From positions 4,960,001 to 5,024,000 of the forward strand of contig CP084611.1 of NCBI GenBank assembly GCA_025917655.1: a stretch of 64,000 nt of DNA, read 5' to 3'. This DNA is from Chlorella sorokiniana. Its lineage: Eukaryota; Chlorophyta; Trebouxiophyceae; Chlorellales; Chlorellaceae. The notes under the pieces are model-generated. The model was not told where the DNA came from. It saw nothing but the letters and a program-made list of their open reading frames with translations, and made no database searches. Position numbers and translations under genes: made by a program. Positions 10,306 to 22,937 of this stretch are shown here, piece by piece (position 1 is the first letter of the stretch; the number at the start of each line of letters is the position of its first letter).

Positions 10306-12496
10306 TCAATGCAGAAAGGTGCCGCCCTCTTCTTGCAGCAGCTCGCTGAGCACTGCAGGCAGCCGGAAGGGGAAGGAAGGGTCGTTGGGTCAGCGGCACG
10401 CGCGAGGAGCTGGAGGCTGGCCATCTGCAAGCGGGTGGTGCTACAGCCCGGCCATCAAGCCTGAAGTGGGGCTGTGCAGGAAGCGCCTCCCGCTCTGCCT
10501 CCCCGCAAGCGCACCTCCAGAGTCGGCCAGCAGGGAGTCCCACACATCTGCATCCGTGAGAGCTTCATCCAGGGAAGGCAGGTCGGGCACGTCGGCACCG
10601 GCCGACTGCCGCCCCCGCCCGCATCCAGCGAGGCCCACGTGGCGCCGGGGGCGCTGGCTGCACCCACACCGCAGCTGCTGCCCAGGCTGTGGCTGGAGGC
10701 CGCCGAAGGCTCCCCCAGGCCGACAGCGGGGGCGAGAGCGGCGGCGGCGGCGCAACAGCGGTGGAGGTGGCCGCCGCTGAGTCGGCCGATGGGAACGAGG
10801 CGTCGCTGCGTGGTGGCCAGCTGGCAAGGCCGCTGCAGCTGTGCTGGCGCTGGTGCATCTGCAGGTTCAGCTGGGGCTGCGGGCGCGCAGGGGCCCAGCC
10901 CGGCAGCTGGCTGTGGGGAGGGGACAGGCTGGGGGGACGGGCGCCGCGGCCAACCCGGGATGTGGGGCATACCGCGGAAGCTGACTGGCAGCTGCGAGGG
11001 GTGCAGGGGCTGCCAGCGTGGCGGGGCGCTGCGCGTGCGGTCCATCAGCCAGCTGTCCGGGCTGTCGGGGGTGGGCGGCGCGCGGCGGCGCCGCCGGGCG
11101 CGGGCGCGGCGGCCGCAGCGCTGCTGGGGTCCTTGTTCCAAGCGGAGGGCTCACCCTCCCGGGTGTCCTCATTCCTGCACAGGACGGCACAGAGCCAGCA
11201 AGGTTTGTGCGCGTGTGCACCCTACAGGCGGCCGGCGTGCGATCGCGGCGACAGCAGCAGGGGATGGGAGGGATGTGGCCAGGGCTGCCCTGGGATGCAC
11301 CGCCGGCTGCCCAGCTGCGGCGCCGCGCCCTCCGGCAAGAGGCTGCTGCCCACCAGGGGCAGCCGCACCTGAGCAGGGAGGCGATGTAGCGGCCGTGGGC
11401 CTCCAGCTGCTGCTGCAGCTTGCGCTGCGCCTCAATCGTGGTTGACAGCTGGCGCTGCATCTCCAGCTGCAGGCGCAGGGCCGACCGCAGCATAGACTCG
11501 CGCGGCGCGGCAGAGCCGTCGTCCGTGGATGCGGCTGCGGCTGCATCGCTGCCGTCGCCGCGGGCGGGCTCGTCCGCACCGGCCGAGGCCTGGGGGTGGC
11601 CGTCTGCTCAGCGTGCTCGAGCGAGGGGGCAGCAGACAGCCTGGAGCTGCCCGCCAGCTCAGCATCCATTGCTGCAACTGCTGTCAGGCCTGGACCCTTC
11701 CTGCCGCCCCTCTGGGCCGACTGCGCCGCCGTGGCGTCCTGCTGGGAAGCGAAGGGCGGCTGCTGCTGCCCCGGCCCCGCGTCGCGCTGCGTCGTCGCCT
11801 CCGCCGCCATTCTGGCCGGCTTGCCCGGCGCGCGGCGCTCCAGCCGCATCTGCGACAGCGTTGCGGTACTTCTGGAGGTGGGATTTGACGTGCATGAGGT
11901 TCATGCCGGGGACGGCCATGAGGGTGAGGATGCGCTTCGGCGTCGCGTGCTGCGGCCCGCCCAGCTGGTGCACAGCCGCCACAAAGCGCGAGTGCAGCGC
12001 CGGCGTCCAGCGCAGGCGGCCGCCGCGGGAGTTGGCCGCGGGCAGGTAGGGGTCAGACGGCAGCCCAGCCGCTCGCTGCTGCTGCTGCGGGACGGTTGCA
12101 TGTGGCGGAGCGACCGACAGCTGCGGCGCCGCTGCCGACGCGAGATGCCAGCCCTGCTGCGTGCCATAGCTGGTGGGCACGACCTCGACCGCGCCCATCA
12201 CGCCAGTCAAGGAGGAGAACTCAGTGGTTGTGGGGGCTGCACGTCGACAAACAGCCCTGCCAGGCTTGCCATCGACGCGCCGCCCTGCAAGAGCCGCACA
12301 GGTGGGGCCGCTCAGCACTCGTCCATGCCCTGGCCGGCGCACCAAGCAAACCCGCAACCCGAGGCTGCAACTCCCTGTGAGAGCGGCCCTACACCGCCGG
12401 TGCCTGGAGAACCTGGAGAAACCTGGCTCGGGCGCCGGCGAGAAGGCGCACCTGGTGCATGGCATCGCATCTTGCGGCGCTGTTCGTCGCATCCAT
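10306..12496 (-). CDS. MYB-CC (GARP) transcription factor, PHR1/PSR1 type
   Basis: Nuclear DNA-binding regulator of the family that controls phosphate-starvation responses in plants (PHR1) and Chlamydomonas (PSR1). Exons: 12496-12452, 12284-11369, 11174-10515, 10352-10306. The single MYB/GARP repeat (12018-11863) reads [16 protein letters not shown], a LGG turn, ATPKRIL and VKSHLQKYR. The MYB-CC coiled coil (about 11497-11369) reads [20 protein letters not shown] then [15 protein letters not shown], matching the LHEQLE-type dimerisation helix. The C-terminus has an acidic motif ([19 protein letters not shown]) and ends [14 protein letters not shown]. The start at ATG 12496 sits in a good context (GCCGCCATGG). 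Several one-base frame breaks occur, clearly at C runs 12232-12236 and 11592-11596, and others in low-complexity parts of exons 2 and 3, so the mid-protein is approximate. Which target pathway it controls is inferred from family only. Confidence 0.85.
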
Positions 12497-13206
12497 GGCG
12501 GCTGTAAAGCCGTCTGAGAACATGAGTATCCACTAGGAGGGGTCCATCGGGTGCGCACGGGGGCAGGCGGGGCCCTCGTGAAGGGCCAAGTACCACTGGA
12601 GCAAAGGCCCTGTCAAGTGGGGCCGTTGCACCTTGGGCGAGTGCTGACAGAGGAATGAAAGCGCAGGAGGCCGCCGACGCCGGCAGTAGGAACCCTGTCT
12701 CGGTCCCACTAGCTCAGCTCCATGCAGGAGTTGTTGCTAGCACTGATGAGATCGTGTTTCATCGACGCACGAGGTTGATAAGAAAACCGGCGCAGCGCGC
12801 CCGCTACGTGAACAAGCCGCTGCATCCCACTGGCAGCCGCCGCGGTGGTCCTCCCCCGCCGCCGTGCACCCAGTCCGGCCCAGAGCAATCTCAGAGCTTG
12901 CTACAAATCCAGCACAGCACTTGATTGTTCACCCCTAGCTTCCGTGCTGGCAGCATGCTTGTGCGCCGCGGCAGTATCGCTATGACCAGCAGGAGGCCCA
13001 CTCACGCTACTGAGCAATCTGTGCGGCGCACAGGTGCCCTGCACAGTGCCATTGAGCGCCGCGAGCAATTGCAAGCTGCAGCAGCAGGCTCTTTTTCAAC
13101 AAGCCGCAGCAGCGCGCTCAACGCGCGGACAAGCAGCTCTGCAAAACGCGCCGGCACCCAGCACTGCCCGCCCGTGCCCAGCGCGTGAGCGCGCCGCCGG
13201 CCGCCG
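12497..13206. other. Intergenic between MYB-CC 5' end and golgin 3' end
   Basis: About 700 bp; presumably the MYB-CC promoter and the golgin 3' untranslated region. No RNA gene or conserved coding segment is seen. Confidence 0.5.
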
Positions 13207-16200
13207 TCACCCGCCGCCGCCCATGAGCGACGGCAGCCAGCTGGAGCCCGCTTGGAGGTGGGTGCGGAGCAGGCGGTACTCGGCGGGCGTCGCGCGTAGA
13301 AGCGTGGCCACAGCCGGCAGCAACACTTCGCACTCTTGGGTGCGTCCGCTGCGGGAAGCAAGGGCGCAGCAGGAAGAAAGGAGGGCCTCACGTGGTGCGG
13401 GCGCGAGCGCAGGGCATGCGGCCCAGCTGCGACGGACGATGCAGCGCATGGCGCCAGGTCGGCAGTGCAGGCACCAGCAGGGGCGGCATACGCGGAAACA
13501 TGCCGCCCACCGCTTGCGACAGCAGCAATCCCGATGAGCAGCTTGCCTGATGTGCGCGTCGATAAACTTGAGCATCACATTCTTGAGGTAGAGCACGTCA
13601 GTGGGCTCCAGCTGCTCCCGCTGCTTCAACACCGGCAGCGGCGACGGCGGCGCCTCGCCGCTGCCCGCAGGCGACGCCTGCGCGGCCGCCCCTCGGCCGC
13701 GGGCAGCGCGCCGCTGCCGGCGCGGCGCGCGCGCGCCGGCCACCGCGGCGGCGGCCTCCCGCGCCGCTCGCTCCCGCTCCGCCTTCTCGGCCGCCAGCTG
13801 GTCCCGCTCCCGCTCCACCTGCGCCAGCGCCGTGCGGAACTCCGCCATCTGCACCGACGCCGCAGAAGCCGCGGCCTCCAGCCGCTGCAGCCGCTGCTCC
13901 GCCTCGCGCTGCTGCCGCTCCGCTCGGTCCTGCGCCGCCGCCGCCGCGCGCTCCGCCGCCGCCCGCGCCCGCGGTGCGCCTCGCCCGCCGCGCGCTCCCC
14001 GCCAGCTGGCCCTGCGCCTCCTTCAGCGCCGAGTGCATGGCCGCCAGCCGCGCCTCCACATTCTCCACCTCCTCCTGAGCAGGGGCGGCACGGCACGCGG
14101 ATGAGGCAAGCGCGTGAGCAGCAGGCCGGGCGGAGCCAGCTCATCGCTCTTGAGGGCAGGGCCAGTAGGCGAAGGGGCTGGTGCCCCCACGCTGCCTGGC
14201 TGCACAGGGACCGTCCAAAGCGGCCCCCTTCCCCCCCCCAAAAAAATACCACACCCCTCCCAAGCACCTGCGCCGCCAGCGGCCACTGCGCGCGGTCGCC
14301 CCCCGCCGCCGCCCACCGCTCCCGCACCAGGCGCTCCACCGACTGCCGCGCCTCCGCCACCCGCTTCTCGGCGGCCTGCAGCGGACAGCGAGGACGGGGC
14401 GCCGCGTCTGAGCTGGAACCCTTCATTGACTTCAGGAGGAGCCACCCCAGACGTGCCGCTGCGACGCCACCGGCCCCCCAGGTCCCGAGCCCATTGCACG
14501 CGTGATGCATCCAACACACCCCTGCCTCATCCACTGGCAACACCGAAGTAATGCACGTTGGAGACGTGCGCTCAAGCAGGGTTAACACAAAAGAATCAAC
14601 AAAAAAACACACGCCCCGCCCACCTGCACCTCCAGCCGCAAAGCCTCGTTGTCGGCCGCCGCCGCCGCCAGGCGAGCCTCCAGGGCAGCCGCCAGCCGAG
14701 CGGTGCTCACCTGGCGGGGGTGCGGCGGCAGGGCAGGCGGGCGTGAGCAGGAAGGTGGGAGAGCACCAAGTGCCGCTGTGGCCTTGTGGAGAGGTGCGCA
14801 AACACAAGGCATGCGCAGCATGCGGTGAAAACATGCAACTCAGCAAAGAGAGCAACACCGGCTGTGGCCCCGGCCGGCTGCAGCGCCCACCAGCTCATCC
14901 TCAGCCCGCGCCCGCTTCTCCTCGCTCTGCGCCGCCAGCGTGCGGTACGAGTCGGCCTGCGGAGCGGTACGAGTGGCGGCTCAAACCAGCGGGGACGATT
15001 GGCGGCCGTGTCACCCGCATAGTAGCAGCACCCCCAAAGCCGTAGAGACCTGGGACGGCGCTCACTCTGGCCCAGCGAGAGGACCCTCTGCAGTTGAGCG
15101 CAGCACAGGCACGGCCAGCGGGCGCCACATCATACCTGGGCCTGCCTCTGGACCAGCGAAGCCTTATATAAAGGACAGACACCACTAGTCACCCCCTCCC
15201 CTTCTCGACCTCCCGCACTGCACCCACCACCACCCCTCCCCACCCACCCACCCACCTGCCCCCGCTCCACGCGCGTCTCGTCCAGCCGCGCCTCCAGCAG
15301 CGCCAGGCGGGCGGCCATGGCGTCCCGTTCCTGTACCGCCTCCTCCAGCTCGGACAGCTGTTTGGGGGGGGCCCGGGCGGGCCGGCAGGAAGCGTTTGGA
15401 GCGACGGAGGGGCCCAGCAGACTCGAGCGGCAGGTGACGGCACGGCACCCTGCTCGGTGCTGCGGCCCTGCGACAGGCCCGCCCCTCAGGGCCGCTCCTG
15501 CGGCGAGACAGGCAGCGTGTGCGGCCAGGGGGCCGCCGCTCGTGGCACACAGCTGAAGGCTAAAGGCCCACCGCACCCATGCACAAACCCTCGGCCCCCG
15601 CAGGTGGACCCCACCTCCTGCTGCGCCCGCGCCGCTGCCAGCTCAGAGGCAGCCAGCTGCGCCTCGAGCGCCTCGTGCGCCGCCCGCGCCGCCGCCGCCG
15701 CGCGCCCTGCTGCGCCGCCGCCGCCTCCAGGTCAGCGATGCGCTGCCGCTGCTGCTGCATAACCTCCTGCAGGCCAAGAGCAAGGACAGCGGCAGCCAAG
15801 GCCAGGTGAAGCGCCGCGCTGCGGGCCTGGATGCAGCCATACCCTGCTCCAAAGCCTGCCCCCAGCGCAGCCCGCAGCAACAAAGCAGGCAGCCAGCGCC
15901 GCTGACCCTGCAGCAGATCTGATGCGAGGGCCGGTGCGGCAGCGGCAGCCCGCAGGGCCAAGCAGGAGCGGCGGCACAGCATGGAACACAGCTCCCTCAG
16001 CGGAGCAGTTGTGTAGCCCAGCAGGAAGAAATCTCACCAGCGACTTGGCATCCGTCTCGGCGGCGCCGCGCGCACGCTGCGCCGCTCCTCGGCCGCCGCT
16101 GCGCGTGCGTCCGCCGCGGCGGCGTCCTGCTGCCGCTGCCGCGCCTCCTGCTGCACCCGCTGCAACTCAGCCTGCAGGTGGTGCGTCGGGAGGGTGCTGA

Positions 16201-18429
16201 GCGGGTGAGATGCTGGGCAGTGAGATGTTGTCGCCGCTGTTCAGTGAATGAATGCGGAAGGTGAAGGGCAGAAGCATCAAGAAGACGGCGATGTCCCTCT
16301 CCTTACGGCGGCATGCCAACCACAGTCACAGCCAGCTCCCACACCCAGCCCCTTCCCACCTTCAGCTGCAGCAGTTCCCGTTCCAGCCGCCCACATCGCC
16401 CCTCAGCAAGCTGCACGCGCCGCTCCGCCGCCTCACACCGTGACTCTGCAGGGCGAAAGACGGGGTGGGTGGGAGCGCAGCGGGAAGAAGCTCATGGCAG
16501 GCACCACAAAGGCGGGCGCTGTTGCCACTCCTGCCTCCTCCACACACAAACCAGCCTCACACAGGACGTTTACGCACAAACCAGCCTCACAAAGGACGCA
16601 AAAAGCACCCCCAATGAACCTCCAATCCCTCCCCCTTCCCACCAAGAAAAACAATAAAAGAATCCACCACCACACACAGACACCAGAAAGCCCTGCCGGC
16701 CCCGCCAGGCAGGCAGCGACGCACCCGCCTCCAGCCGGCCGTCCTGCGCCACCCGCAGCAGCTCGCCCTGCCGCTGCTGGGCCTCGGCTGACCGCCCCCG
16801 CATCTCCGCCACCTTGCGTTCCGCGGCGTCCCGCGCATAGGAGGCGTCCTGCTGCGCCTGCGCCAGCTCAGCCTGCAGCCGCCCCAGCTGCGCCTGCAGC
16901 GCGGCGCGCTGCTCCTGCCAGCTGGGAGCGCTGGGCGGCGGCCCGTCGGCAGCCTCGCCGTTTGCGAGGGCAGGCAGCGGCGAGGCAAGCCCCGGAAGCG
17001 CTGTGCCCTGAGCCTGAGCAAGCTGCACCAGGGCCGCCGCCGCCGCCTGCAGCAGCTGCGGGTCCACGCTGCCGGTGCCGCCGCCGTCGCCCGTGGCTGC
17101 CGCCCGCGCAACAGCAGCCAGAGCTGCCGGCAGCTGCGGCGACGCCACACGGCCGTTCGGCCCATCATCCGCCCCTGGCTGCACCTCAAGCCGTGCCGCC
17201 ACCTCGTCCCCGGTGCACTGCAGCCTCAGCGCGATGCGTTGCTCCTCCGCCGCTGTCGCCGCTGTGCCTGCTGTGGTCAGGGGCAGCGTGCTGGATGAGC
17301 TGGCGGCGTGCAGGCGCTGGCGCCGCAGGTGCTCCAGCTCGTGCTGCGCGCTGTCCAGCGCCTCCCTCAGATGATCCACCTCCGCCTGCAGACAAAAAAG
17401 TAGGGGAGACAGGGGGAGGAGTTTGACAAGCGGAGTGAAGTTTTTGTCACTACTGCTACTGTTTACGGAAGGGCTGCTACCACTACTGAAGTTTGGGCAG
17501 GGATGCGGCACAGGTGGAAGCGTCGTTTTGCAGCTGGACAGGGGCCAAGCGCACATGCACCGCGCAACAGGCGCGCATGCATGCCGCAGCAGCCTGGGCG
17601 CTGCAGCCGGCGAGGCAGCACGCGCCTGGGCGGCCAGGGCCAGCACGGAGTTGACGCCCGCCTCCTGCGCCCGCATGGCGTCCACCTGGCGGCCGATCAG
17701 CGCCAGCTCGGCGTCCAGCCGCGCCTCGCCCCACCCCGCCCGCCGCAGCGCCTGCCGCAGCGCATTGTTGGCCTCAAACAGCTCCTGCTTCTCTCGGAGG
17801 TGGACCTGCGGGCGCTCGGCGTGCGGGTGGCGGGTGGCGAGAGTGGCGACGCCCGGTGGGTGCTGATGGCAGCTGGGTGCGGCGAAAGCGCTGCATTGCT
17901 GGCGTGCATCTGGACAGCTCGAAACTGCCCCTTCTCTGTCAAGAGGTCAGGAACGCTGGAGCCGTTCTGCAACAGCCAAGCTGCCAGCCTTGCAGCGGTC
18001 CTTCAGCAGCAGCAAAGAGGGGCGGCGCGGATGAGCAGAGGGGGCAGGACAGGCGTCGCCGCGCACCTGCATCAACATAGTGAGGTCTTGCCGGTCAAAC
18101 CAGCGCAGCCGCTTCGCGCTTTCTATCGGCAGGCGGATGTACTGCTGCTCGTCCGCGCCGTGCTGCAGCTGTGCCTGCTGGCCCCCTGCCTGGGCGTGTC
18201 TGCAGGCGCCGCCGCGCCGCCCACCGCCGAAAAGACGCCGACGCCCCCAGGAGCTTGCTGCACCGCCTGCTGCACCTGCTGCTTGAGCCTGCAGATCACA
18301 GCCAGACGAACCACAGTCAGGCCTGGAGGGGGCGGCAGCAGCAATATGAACAGCAGCGTTCGCTCACCTTTGGGACGACTCATTGACGCTGGCGAGCGAC
18401 TTTTCGAGCTTGTCCCGCCAACCTTTCAT
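13207..18429 (-). CDS. Golgin with C-terminal GRIP domain
   Basis: Long coiled-coil tether expected at the trans-Golgi, recruited by Arl1 through its GRIP domain. Thirteen exons: 18429-18368, 18199-18067, 17805-17626, 17385-16725, 16445-16360, 16171-16038, 15766-15615, 15357-15256, 14956-14891, 14710-14624, 14375-14268, 14074-13547, 13348-13207; about 815 residues. It starts MKGWRDKLEKSLASVNESSQ. The middle is nearly all Ala/Glu/Gln/Arg heptad sequence (for example LSELEEAVQERDAMAARLAL). The GRIP domain is split by the last intron: LYLKNVMLKFIDAHI then CEVLLPAVATLLRATPAEY. Two introns appear to use GC donors: the last (CAG|GCAAGC at 13546) and one at 17625 (AG|GCGCGT, weaker). Frame breaks in GC runs occur in exons 6, 7 and more than once in exon 12 (about 13930-14000), so the exact sequence there is uncertain. 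Confidence 0.82.
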
Positions 18430-18922
18430 CCTTGATCACAGCCCCAGTCGCCCTAAGCCGCGCAAACGCTATGGCCAAACTGAAGCCATCTGAACGCGAT
18501 CACAGTTTTAAGAGACTAAAAGTATCGGCACCGTAGTGATTTAAGCAATTGTATCTGGAACAACCTGCCCAACTGTTCAGCACCCCACCTTCCTCCTGTC
18601 TGGCGGCAGCGCCGCCCTGATGTCTACGCCCCATTTCCACTTTATGAATTGCGCAAGTTGTTAAAGTGCAAGAGGGAGCTTGCGCTCAGTAAGAAGAGTC
18701 AAGGTGGTGGTTGTGCGCACTGCAGTCCCTCGTGCGCCCCAAAGCAGGGCCAGCGGGGCCAGCGCGCAAGAGCAGGGTAACGGTGCAGGAACGGTGAAGC
18801 GAGGAGCGGGAGCGGGGAGCAAACAACAAGAACGGAAGGAAGGGGGAGGCCCCCAGGCAAGCAATATCGTACAGACGGCGCCGCCGCAGCGCGCGGCAAG
18901 GGGCGTGGGAAGAGCGCAATGC
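18430..18922. other. Intergenic between golgin 5' end and NOP56 3' end
   Basis: About 490 bp, locally AT-richer near 18480-18560, probably the golgin promoter. No gene or RNA is recognised. Confidence 0.5.
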
Positions 18923-21900
18923 TCATGCCTCCGCCTTCTTCTTTTTCTTCTTCTTCTTCTCGCCGTCTGCCGCTGCCGCTGCCGCAGGCGCCTCTGCCGC
19001 CTCCGCCGCATCTGCCTTGCGCTTCTTCTCCTTCTTCTCCTTCTTCTCCTTCTTCTTCTTTCCCTCTGCAGGCTCCTCGCCCTCGCCCGCCGCGTCGCCC
19101 AGAGTGCTGATCACTTCCTGCACACGCAAGCAGAGGTGAATGGGTTGCTGCCGCCTGCAGCAACAACGCAGCAGAGCCCCCAGCTTGTGGCGCACTGCAT
19201 CCGCGCCGTGCACAAGCAGCCAACCGTGCAGCCGCATGGCATGCAGTCGCAGTGCCACGCCAAACCAGGGTCCCAACCGCTGCTCAGCCACACAGAGCCC
19301 GTTCCGCCCCCCCCGCCCCGGCACGCCCCAGGCAGGCGCCGTCGCACCTTCATCACGTCCAGGTTCTTGCGGGGCGCCACCCCCTCCTCGTAGAAGCGCA
19401 GCCGCTCCTCCACCTGGTCCTTCAGCTTGAGGCCAAAGGCATCGGTGCCCGTCTCCAGGAAACAGTCGATGCGGGAGGCAATGGAGCACTTGTTGGCGAG
19501 GTAGCGGCTGCGGGTGGGGTGTGCGTGTGTTGGGGTGTGTGGGGTGGGGTTGGGGGTCCGGGAAGAGCGAAGCATAATGGGTGGGGATGAGGGCATCCAC
19601 ACAACATGCGCACGCGGTGAAGGGCAAGGGCCTCAAGCGAGGATGCCAGGCAGCAGCGGTGAGGGCCGTGGCAGCAGGCAGCAGCGTGCGGGCAGCGCCA
19701 GCCGCGCACCTGATGCGGCCCTTGTTGCGCTGCTTGGCGCGGCCGATGAAGGACGAATGGAAGATGAGGCCGTACTTGGGCGTGTTGCCCTTTGTCTTCA
19801 GCGCGCTGCGGCACGGGCGGGCATGTGGCAAGGACGAAGTTCACGCTTTGGCGGCCGCCGCCTCCGCACAATGCGCCCCCAGCAGCTTGCGCCCAGCAGC
19901 CCAGCAGCTTCCCCGGAAGCTGCTGCTCTCCAGCACCGCTCCCAACGCCAACTTTCTTCCTCGAAATCGCGTCCTGACAACCCCGCAGGGCTGCATTCAA
20001 CCCGCTGCACTCCCCTGAAACTGTCTCCCGGTTGACCCACGCATCCACACGCCCCCGCCTCGGGATGCACACACACCCCACCGGCCCTGCGACGCCTCCC
20101 AGGCGGCACTCCCGCGGCGGAGCTCACACACCGCCGCGCTCACCGGAACAGCGCCTTCTCCGCCCCCAGGATCTGGACGGTCGACGCTGGGTACTTGGCC
20201 AGGTTGGTGAGCGAGCCGGCATGAGAGATCAGGCGGGCGCCCACCAGCTCGCCGATCAGCGCAGACAGGTTGGGCGCCACGGTGTGCATCTTGTCTGCAG
20301 GACCGATTGGATGCTGAGAACTGGTGAGGCACAATGGCGGCACACCGGAAAGCGGGCAAGGTGGGCCGGTCGAGTGCGGAGGGAGAGGGCAAGGGGGCTG
20401 GGCGAGATGCATGGTGCTAAGCTAGGTGAATGTTGGTGCATGGGGGGGGGGCCCGCCGGGCTGCACATTCAGAGGGTGCAAGGTGGTGAAAGCTACTGCA
20501 TGCCTCATAGACCCCCCCCCAGGCCTCCCGCCCCCGCCCACCCGCCAGGTAGTTGAACAGCTTCTGGCGGTACTCTGCCAGCGAGATGACGCGGCGCGCA
20601 AACGCCTCGATGTTGACGAGGTCGATGGGGGAGATGTCCTGGCCCATTGACACCTTAGCGGCCTGCAGCGGCGGCGGGAGCAGCGGCAGCGGCGGCCAGG
20701 CGGGTGGGGGGCCGGCGGCGGCGGCGAGGGCATGCGGAGAGGGGGCTGCGTGGTGCGGAGCCAGTGCTGCAGCCAGCAGTCAAGGTGACCAGGCTTGACT
20801 GGAAACAAATCATGCCTTGTCCCTCCCCCGCCCCCAAAATTAAACACCAGGGCAACAGCTGCAAGCGCAGGCGCACCTCGATGATTTCTTTGGCCTTGTC
20901 CTCCTCTCCAACCACCCCCTTAATGGCATCCAGCTTGTCCTCGGCCAGGGTGCTCTTGTCCTTGATCAGCAGCGCCAGCTGCGGCAACGCGAAAAGACAA
21001 GGTGCCGGGTCAGATAGCAGATGCCTAACCGGCGAGGCACCAGTCGTCCTCGCGGCAGAGCCGGGCACACCCCCGCCGCAGCGGCCGCTGCGCCCTGCAA
21101 GGCGGCCATGCCTCTCGTGCTGCACCTGTAATGTCCCCTGCGCCGCACCACACACCTGCACCTGTACGTCCCGCCCCGTACCGCACCACACACCTGCACC
21201 CGTACCGCCCCGCCCCCTACCGCCCCACATGCCTGCACCCGTACCGCCCCGCCCCCGTACCGCACCACCCACCTGCGCGTACTGGTAGTTGTCGTTCACA
21301 ATCTTGACGAGCTCGGGAAGTGCCAGCTGTACCACTCGCGCACGCGCATCACAAACGTGTTGACGTCCTTGTCCAGGGTGTCCAGCAGGGCGATGGCCTG
21401 CAGCCGGTTCGCCGGGGGTGGAGAGCGTGCGATGAAGGCGCAGCGTGTGCTACGCGTGGGTGTGGCAGGTGCCGCCGCCCCGCCAGCTTTGCACACCACC
21501 CAGCCCTGCGTCCGCCCTCCTGCCCAACCCCACACATCCGCGGGTGTTTTTCAAACCCACGCATCCACGGATCAACTGCAAACTTCCATCCACGGATCAA
21601 TTGCAAACCCACGCATCCACGGATCAACTGCAGCCCACCCCAGCAAGCCCACCTGGATGATCATGTTGTCCACCTTGTTCACGTTGAACTTGACCTTGGC
21701 GCGGGAGTAGGAGTGGGCGAGGCCCAGCTGAGCACGCGCCATGTCACGGTCCTCCAGGCCCTTGATGAAGCTGCGGGGAAGGTGGGTGGCACACGCGGAG
21801 GTACCAGAGGTTAGCGGGGTGGGGGCAGCCAGGGGTTTGGTGCCATGATAAAGGGAGCAGAAAGCAGGGGAAACCAAGCAAGGGAAGGGGGAGGAAACAG

Positions 21901-22937
21901 AGGGCAAGGGGAACGCAGCATGAAACAGCCAAGGGGATGGCAAGGGGCACGCTGTGGGCAGCCCCATGCCCTTGCCGTCCCCACAGGTGTTTCCTTGCTG
22001 CGGGCGGCAGGCGGCTGCCGTGGCCGGCAGCAGCCTGGAGCAGCCGGGCTCACATGGCCAGATGCTGGCGCACTCCACGCAGCAGCTCCCCACATACTCG
22101 TTGCACTCGCAGGGGATGCTCGTCTCCTCCTGCGGGGCACAGCGAGCAGCAGCGGATGAAGCGCTGGGTGGGCTGCAAGCGGCGCGCCGCCTTCTGCAGC
22201 CGCCGCCGCCTGTGCTGTTGCGACGCCGCTGCTGCCGCCACCGTTGCAGGTGTGCATGCACCGCCCTTCTGCTGCCGCTCTTCTGTGGTACGCCCTGGGG
22301 GTTGCGACGCCTTGGCTGCCTGGCAAAAGATCAGCAAAGAGCGGCGCAGCCAGCCCAGCACCTGGATAGCGGAGCCCAGCTTGGCCTCTGCCACGCCCAG
22401 CTTGAACTTGGCCTTGCCGTCCTTCTTGACCTTGGGCAGGTTGGTGGTCAGAAAGTTCTTCAAGTCATCAGTCACCTGGAGAGGAGATGCGGCGCGCAAG
22501 CCCGTTAGGCGCTGCCTCGACTGAGCCCCCAGTCGCAGGCGGCCTGGGTGGCGGCCTGCTGCTGGTGGGTGCCATACAGCGTCCCGCTGCCTTGTATCGA
22601 CATGCATTGGCTTCCTCGTGATGGACAAGCCCTGGCAGGCCCTTGGCGACGAGCTAGCATAGCGATGCATGGCATGCTGGGCGGCGGCCGGGGCCCTGCA
22701 TGCGTGTTGTATCCTTCCAAGGCTCACCTGAGACTCGGACACGGCGTTGATTTGCTCAAGAGCGTCCGCCGCGCTGGTAAAGGGCTTGAAGGCGGTCAGC
22801 TTGCACGCCTTGCCAAACCGCGCGATATCATTCACTGAATCCTGGACTGCAGACGACCCCTGAGCCAGCTCGTCGGAGGCCGTGACCTCGAAAAGCCCAT
22901 AGCCGCTCGCCGACTCGAAGAGTAGGAACTGGGCCAT
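18923..22937 (-). CDS. NOP56: Nucleolar protein NOP56, box C/D snoRNP core subunit
   Basis: Core protein of box C/D snoRNPs, which guide rRNA 2'-O-methylation and U3-dependent processing. Eleven exons: 22937-22728, 22475-22362, 22129-22054, 21770-21653, 21397-21273, 20978-20877, 20662-20542, 20294-20144, 19805-19710, 19507-19348, 19117-18923; 489 residues after correction. The N-terminus ([13 protein letters not shown], ending in [17 protein letters not shown]) is NOP56-type rather than NOP58-type. The Nop domain is highly conserved: [95 protein letters not shown] and PRKNLDVMK. The C-terminus is the usual Lys-rich KKE/D tail. Two one-base losses break the frame: the C run 22088-22091 (exon 3) and the GGG at 21315-21317 (exon 5, before ELVKIVNDN). 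It is divergent from RRP9 across 210 bp. Confidence 0.95.
21120..21276. repeat. Imperfect tandem repeat in NOP56 intron 5
   Basis: About four C-rich copies of a roughly 35-40 bp unit built on cacctgcacccgtaccgccc, running up to the splice donor at 21272. Copies differ by a few bases and small indels. Confidence 0.8.
21550..21634. repeat. Short tandem repeat in NOP56 intron 4
   Basis: Three copies of a unit containing atccacggatcaactgcaaa, two of them preceded by cccacgc. One copy is changed to caattgc and one to ttccatc. Intronic. Confidence 0.85.

Noticed and set aside
13626-14858. A 410-codon open frame on the minus strand
   Set aside because: It covers golgin exons 10 to 12 plus introns and is mostly in the wrong frame (Arg/Gly-rich). 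High GC keeps frames open.
18067-18290. Apparent frameshift in golgin exon 2
   Set aside because: Using the acceptor at 18200 instead of one about 90 bp upstream gives an in-phase exon, so no error need be assumed.
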